A DNA stretch of 64,000 bases from Geosiphon pyriformis. Taxonomy: Eukaryota; Glomeromycota; Glomeromycetes; Archaeosporales; Geosiphonaceae. Below are positions 60,341-64,000 of this stretch, piece by piece; the stretch's first letter is position 1, and every line of letters starts with the position of its first letter. The stretch lies in NCBI GenBank assembly GCA_016748015.1, contig JAAOMT010000697.1, positions 1,243,281 through 1,307,280 on the forward strand, in the 5' to 3' direction. Made by a program: the position numbers and the translations under genes. The notes beneath the pieces are model-generated. The model saw nothing but the letters and a program-made list of their open reading frames with translations, ran no database searches and was not told the DNA's origin.

Positions 60341-60890
60341 ACTCTCTTCTTCTTAATAATAATTCTCTTCAGCATGCTGACAGAAACGTTTTTTTTTGGA
60401 TTCAACTTTAAAAGTATTTTCAAAAGGGTCATCACCAAAAAAGAACTAGGAAGTAGAGTGTTAAATATGTTGTACTTATGGTCAATAAGGCATTATAATC
60501 AAATTAGCTGATTATTCTCTTGCTGTAGATACCCAATCAAAATAAGGAGCTCGCCTTTAAAGAAATTTCTATAATTAAAAAGAAGCCCTCTTTTAAAAGT
60601 TCAGACTTGCACTTAAAAAAGTTACTATAATATACACAACAAAATAATATTTAGAGAGATTCCATTCAAAGTTTAAAAGTAAAAAAGTTCACAATAATTG
60701 ATATTATTTATAGTTTAGATGTGTTATTATAGGAATTGACAACAGTGTATTAAAAAGTTAATAAATTTTATGGAATTATTTAATGCTTTTTTACCATCTA
60801 ACATAGTTATTTTAAATTTATAATGAATAAATAATTAGTTGAATCATTTTTCTAAATTTAATTCGAGAAAAACTTCTTAATATTATTTGG

Positions 60891-60926
60891 GAATTGCTAA
60901 ATCAACCCACCCGCAACATGTGATAT
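60891..60926 (+). repeat. Left terminal inverted repeat of the MULE
   Basis: Pairs with 61,844-61,880. Contains GCTAAATCAACCCACCCGC and ATGTGATAT. Confidence 0.8.
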
Positions 60927-61052
60927 CATTTACGTCATAGGGAACATATTAACGAGTTTATAATCAAAGAGCTCTAGAATAAACTTAATAAGTTTCTTTT
61001 GATTTTACAAGTAATTACATCTTTTTATTAAATTACAGATTATATTCATATA

Positions 61053-61722
61053 ATGTTACTACCTCCAGAAACATCATATAGCTCTTGTGAGATGATACAA
61101 AGTCTTAATACCTTTACATATTCCCAAGGATATGTAGTTACAAAATGATGCTCTGCTGCTAATGGTACTTGTATTATCTTCAAATGTGATCGGAGAAATG
61201 AATATAATGCTTCTAAAAGACTTTTATTAGAAGATCAACAATAAAAAACAGCAATTTGATTAACAAACTGCCCTTTTACTGTATATAGACGATTACTCAA
61301 AGCTGATGAATGCTGGCATTTAACAATTCGCAATGCTGAACATAATCATGAGCCATCTGATAATATTGCTGGACATCCTACTTAAATCCAAACAGAAAGT
61401 ATTAGTTTCACAAATATTAAGTGCAAGCATTACACCAAAGGCAATTTGAATAATATTATGACAGGAAGATCTTGAACAACATGCAATTTCAAAGACTATT
61501 TATAATAAATAGGCACATTTTCGAAAAATAGATTCAATTAATTTAACTGTTTTAAATTGCTTTAAACAAAATATTGCTCATCAAGAATCATCTATTCAAT
61601 GAAATTTATACTAATTTGAAATTGTTGAAAATGTTTCTTCTCAAATTCAAGTATGTAAATGTAAAATTTGTAAGAAACAAGACCATAATATTCAGATCTG
61701 TCCACAACAAAATGTTTTTTAA
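61053..61722 (+). pseudogene. MULE transposase remnant: FAR1-type zinc domain plus C-terminal zinc knuckle, catalytic core deleted
   Basis: From ATG 61,053 one frame reads SLNTFTYSQGYVV, IIFKCDRRNEYNAS, LTNCPFTVYRRL, CWHLTIRNAEHNHEPSDN and GHPT. The Cys...Cys...His-Asn-His pattern is the FAR1 DNA-binding domain found before MULE transposases. After a frameshift near 61,390 a second frame gives VLVSQILSASITPKAI, QEDLEQHAISKTIYN (start of the transposase body), then jumps to an end with CX2CX4HX4C at 61,660-61,701 (C-KI-C-KKQD-H-NIQI-C) and TAA 61,720-61,722. The DDE catalytic region (normally several hundred residues) is absent, so this is an internal-deletion derivative. Stops at several Arg/Gln positions show later erosion. 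Confidence 0.72.
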
Positions 61723-61843
61723 TTATAAAACACTATAATTACTTAAGGCATAATAAAAAATTTAATATATAATCTATATTCAATTTTATATAAGAAAAAG
61801 TTATTTTTTATTTTAATTAAACTAATATTTTATATATATATTA

Positions 61844-61880
61844 ATATCACGTGTTACGAGTGGGTCGATTTAGCAATTTC
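61844..61880 (-). repeat. Right terminal inverted repeat of the MULE
   Basis: Reverse complement matches 60,891-60,926. Contains CACGTGTTACGAGTGGGTCG, keeping more CpGs than the left copy. Confidence 0.8.
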
Positions 61881-61884
61881 TTAA

Positions 61885-64000
61885 CTTAATTTTAAAATAT
61901 TGTTTAAATAAAAATAATATATATAAATAAGTTTTTTAATTACTAAAAAAAACTTTTATTATAAATAAAATATTAAAAAATAAATTATATATTTTGTAAA
62001 CCAATAAAAAACAATTTTTTATAATTAATTTGTACATAATATTAGATTTAAAAAATATTACAAATAATTTAATTAATTGTCTGTTGTAATAATATTAGCT
62101 TTAATAATCAACAAAAAATCAGAAATAAATAAATATATTATCTTTAAAACTAAAACATTATTAATTAATATAAACAATTATTTTATAAATCAAACCATTT
62201 TAAAACATTCTTAATACTTTTTATAATTACTAAACAATTAGTTATTTAAATGCTACTTTAACTATTAAAAATCAGACCATAATAATTAATGTAATAGATA
62301 TATATATATATTGTTTTTAAAAAACAGCTATTAAAATAAATAAACTAATAATAAATTAAATATTATATAATTTTTTAATATACTTGGAAAAATACTTAAA
62401 AAAAATTTTTTATTAATAAAAACTTGTTATATAAAAAACAATTTAGAATTTAAAAATGTTTAAATAAAATTATAAAACTTTTAAAATTTTTAAAAAAACA
62501 ACTTTAAATATTTAAATAAAAATCTTAAAAATTATATATACTTAAATATTTTAATAATGTTAACTATTATTAAAAAAGTCAAAACTTTTATATAAAAATT
62601 TGATTTTTTGGATTTAAAACTTATTTGATCTTAATTTTTATATTTTATTAACAAAAAATAAATAAATTATTTTATTTTGAATTAAAAAATACAATTAATT
62701 AGATAATATAGTTTTATAAAAGCTTAATTTTTTAGAAAAAAATAATATTATAATTAAAATTTATAGTTTTTATTAATTATTACATATATTAAACTATTTA
62801 ATATTATATAATTAACTATTTTATTTTTAAATAAATTATTGATTTAATTACTAATTTAATTGTTAACTTAATTATTAATTTAATTACTAATTTAATTATT
62901 AATATCTTTTAGCAATTATATAAATAATAAATTTTTTAATAATAAAAAACATTAAATAAATAAGATAAAATATTAAATTTAATAAAAAATAATTATTTAT
63001 TAGATTTTATTGTATTTTATTACTTATTTTTCTTTTAATTTTTTATTTTCACATATTTTATTTTTTTTGATTTATATAATTAGAATTAACTTATAAAAGT
63101 ATTATTATTATTAACTTATTATTTAAACTTATAATAATATTAATTTTTATTTTTTTTATTTTTTTAATTTAAAAATTGGTTTTTTATTAATTATTAAGTC
63201 GAATTTATTTAGTTTATATTATATACTTTTTAATTAAGCTTATTTAAAAACAATTTTAAATATTAAATAATAATATAAATTAAATAATATTTTTAATTAT
63301 TTTAATAAATTATCTATTAAATTTGAAAGTTTAAATAATGAAATTTATAATTAAATAATAGTTTTTTAATTCATAAAATAAAACAAAAATAATAATAGAA
63401 AAATATAATATAAATAGCCAATAGCAGAGTATAAAATTATTAAAACATATAATATCAAAAAAAATATAAAATATAGTTAAAAAAACTAAAATTGTTTATT
63501 AGAAGAGTAAAGAACACCAGAATAATTTGATTACTATACAAAAAAGTTAAATATTAAGTATTATTAATCATTATATTAAATTTCTATCTATTATATAAAA
63601 AATTCTAACTTAAAATTTTCAAAAAAATTTTCAGATCTATTATTAATCATATTAAGTACCAATTTATAAAAAATTTTATAAATCTAGAAATTATTTGTAA
63701 TATTATAAACAAGAAATTATTAAATTATTTTTATCTTTTAAATTTAATACTTAATATAATAATTTTTTTACATAATATAATATTATAAACAACAATATTT
63801 TGTTAGTTTTTAAAGCAATTTAAACAATTTTTTTATTTTTATTTAAAGATAATATTCAAAATCTAATTAAATAATTAAAATTTTTTAAAAAAATTATGAT
63901 TGTAAATTAATATAATAATAAACATAAATTTTATTTTTTAACAAAAAAATTAAAAACTAATTTATTTATGTTTTGTAGTTTTTTGACAAAAAATAATATA
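61885..64000. other. AT-rich spacer to the window end
   Basis: Almost pure A/T. A short TTAATTACTAATT-type repetition occurs at about 62,846-62,900. No ORF, RNA gene or named repeat. Confidence 0.55.

Larger units (their letters stand above)
60891..61880 (+). mobile_element. Non-autonomous MULE-type DNA transposon (FAR1-MULE), about 0.99 kb
   Basis: Bounded by terminal inverted repeats of about 36 bases: 60,891-60,926 (GAATTGCTAAATCAACCCAC...) and 61,844-61,880, whose reverse complement starts GAAATTGCTAAATCGACCCAC. They differ by a few C/T, A/G changes and one indel. The interior holds the two ends of a transposase with the catalytic middle missing. No clear 8-10 bp target duplication could be picked out. 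Confidence 0.8.

Noticed and set aside
1-64000. Organellar or bacterial-endosymbiont origin suggested by the very low GC
   Set aside because: GT-AG introns, LINE, Gypsy, MULE and Sel1-kinase families indicate nuclear fungal DNA; no organellar or bacterial genes are seen.

Overview
This window looks like a gene-poor, extremely AT-rich stretch of a eukaryotic nuclear genome, most likely an arbuscular mycorrhizal fungus (Glomeromycotina, perhaps a Gigasporaceae-type genome). The reasons are: several protein-kinase genes joined to Sel1-like repeats, a TLDc-domain relic, GT-AG introns of about 70-80 nt, a non-LTR retrotransposon with a CCHC-bearing ORF1 and an endonuclease-RT-RNase H ORF2, Ty3/Gypsy gag pseudogenes, and a FAR1-type MULE. 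All identifications are by eye from translated motifs; no database search was possible. No intact cellular gene was found with confidence. Nearly everything recognisable is a pseudogene or a mobile-element relic.

Layout. 0-7.2 kb: an LTR-like scrap, then a nearly full-length LINE (+ strand) whose two ORFs keep their reading frames over 6.5 kb but carry 4 and 17 in-frame stops. 7.25-9.94 kb: a second, far more AT-eroded copy of the same LINE on the - strand. 9.94-15.5 kb: two partial Ty3/Gypsy elements head to head (inverted LTRs, a - strand integrase, a + strand gag ending in a ruined zinc knuckle). 15.6-17.7 kb: another LTR/leader and a second gag with 11 stops and no frameshift. 17.9-18.55 kb: an unidentified eroded ORF. 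18.7-21.7 kb: a Sel1-repeat/zinc-ribbon/kinase pseudogene (+). 22.9-26.9 kb: two further kinase relics (-). 27.55-27.77 kb: a Tc1/mariner relic. 29.6-30.4 kb: two minisatellites. 31.7-32.1 kb: a kinase C-terminal scrap. 34.3-34.7 kb: a LINE 3' end. 35.2-35.6 kb: a TLDc relic. 36.2-38.4 kb: a satellite array. 42.1-45.9 kb: a kinase-Sel1 pseudogene with introns, flanked by a direct duplication. 46.4-50.3 kb: a few unidentified ORFs. 51.8-53.8 kb: an inverted paralogue (-) of the 18.7 kb gene. 60.9-61.9 kb: an internally deleted MULE with clear terminal inverted repeats. The rest is AT-rich sequence in which I see no assignable feature.

Main theme. Differences between related copies are dominated by C:G to T:A changes (Asp to Asn, His to Tyr, Pro to Leu, Gly to Ser, Val to Ile, Trp or Gln or Arg to stop), with reading frames often kept. 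This looks like progressive deamination or repeat-directed mutation of inactive elements. At least part of the AT-rich 'desert' is therefore old transposon and gene sequence eroded almost beyond recognition. No new functional system could be demonstrated. The most useful leads are the erosion gradient, the unidentified ORFs at 17.9 and 49.95 kb, the satellite, and the LINE 3'-terminal motif shared by three loci.
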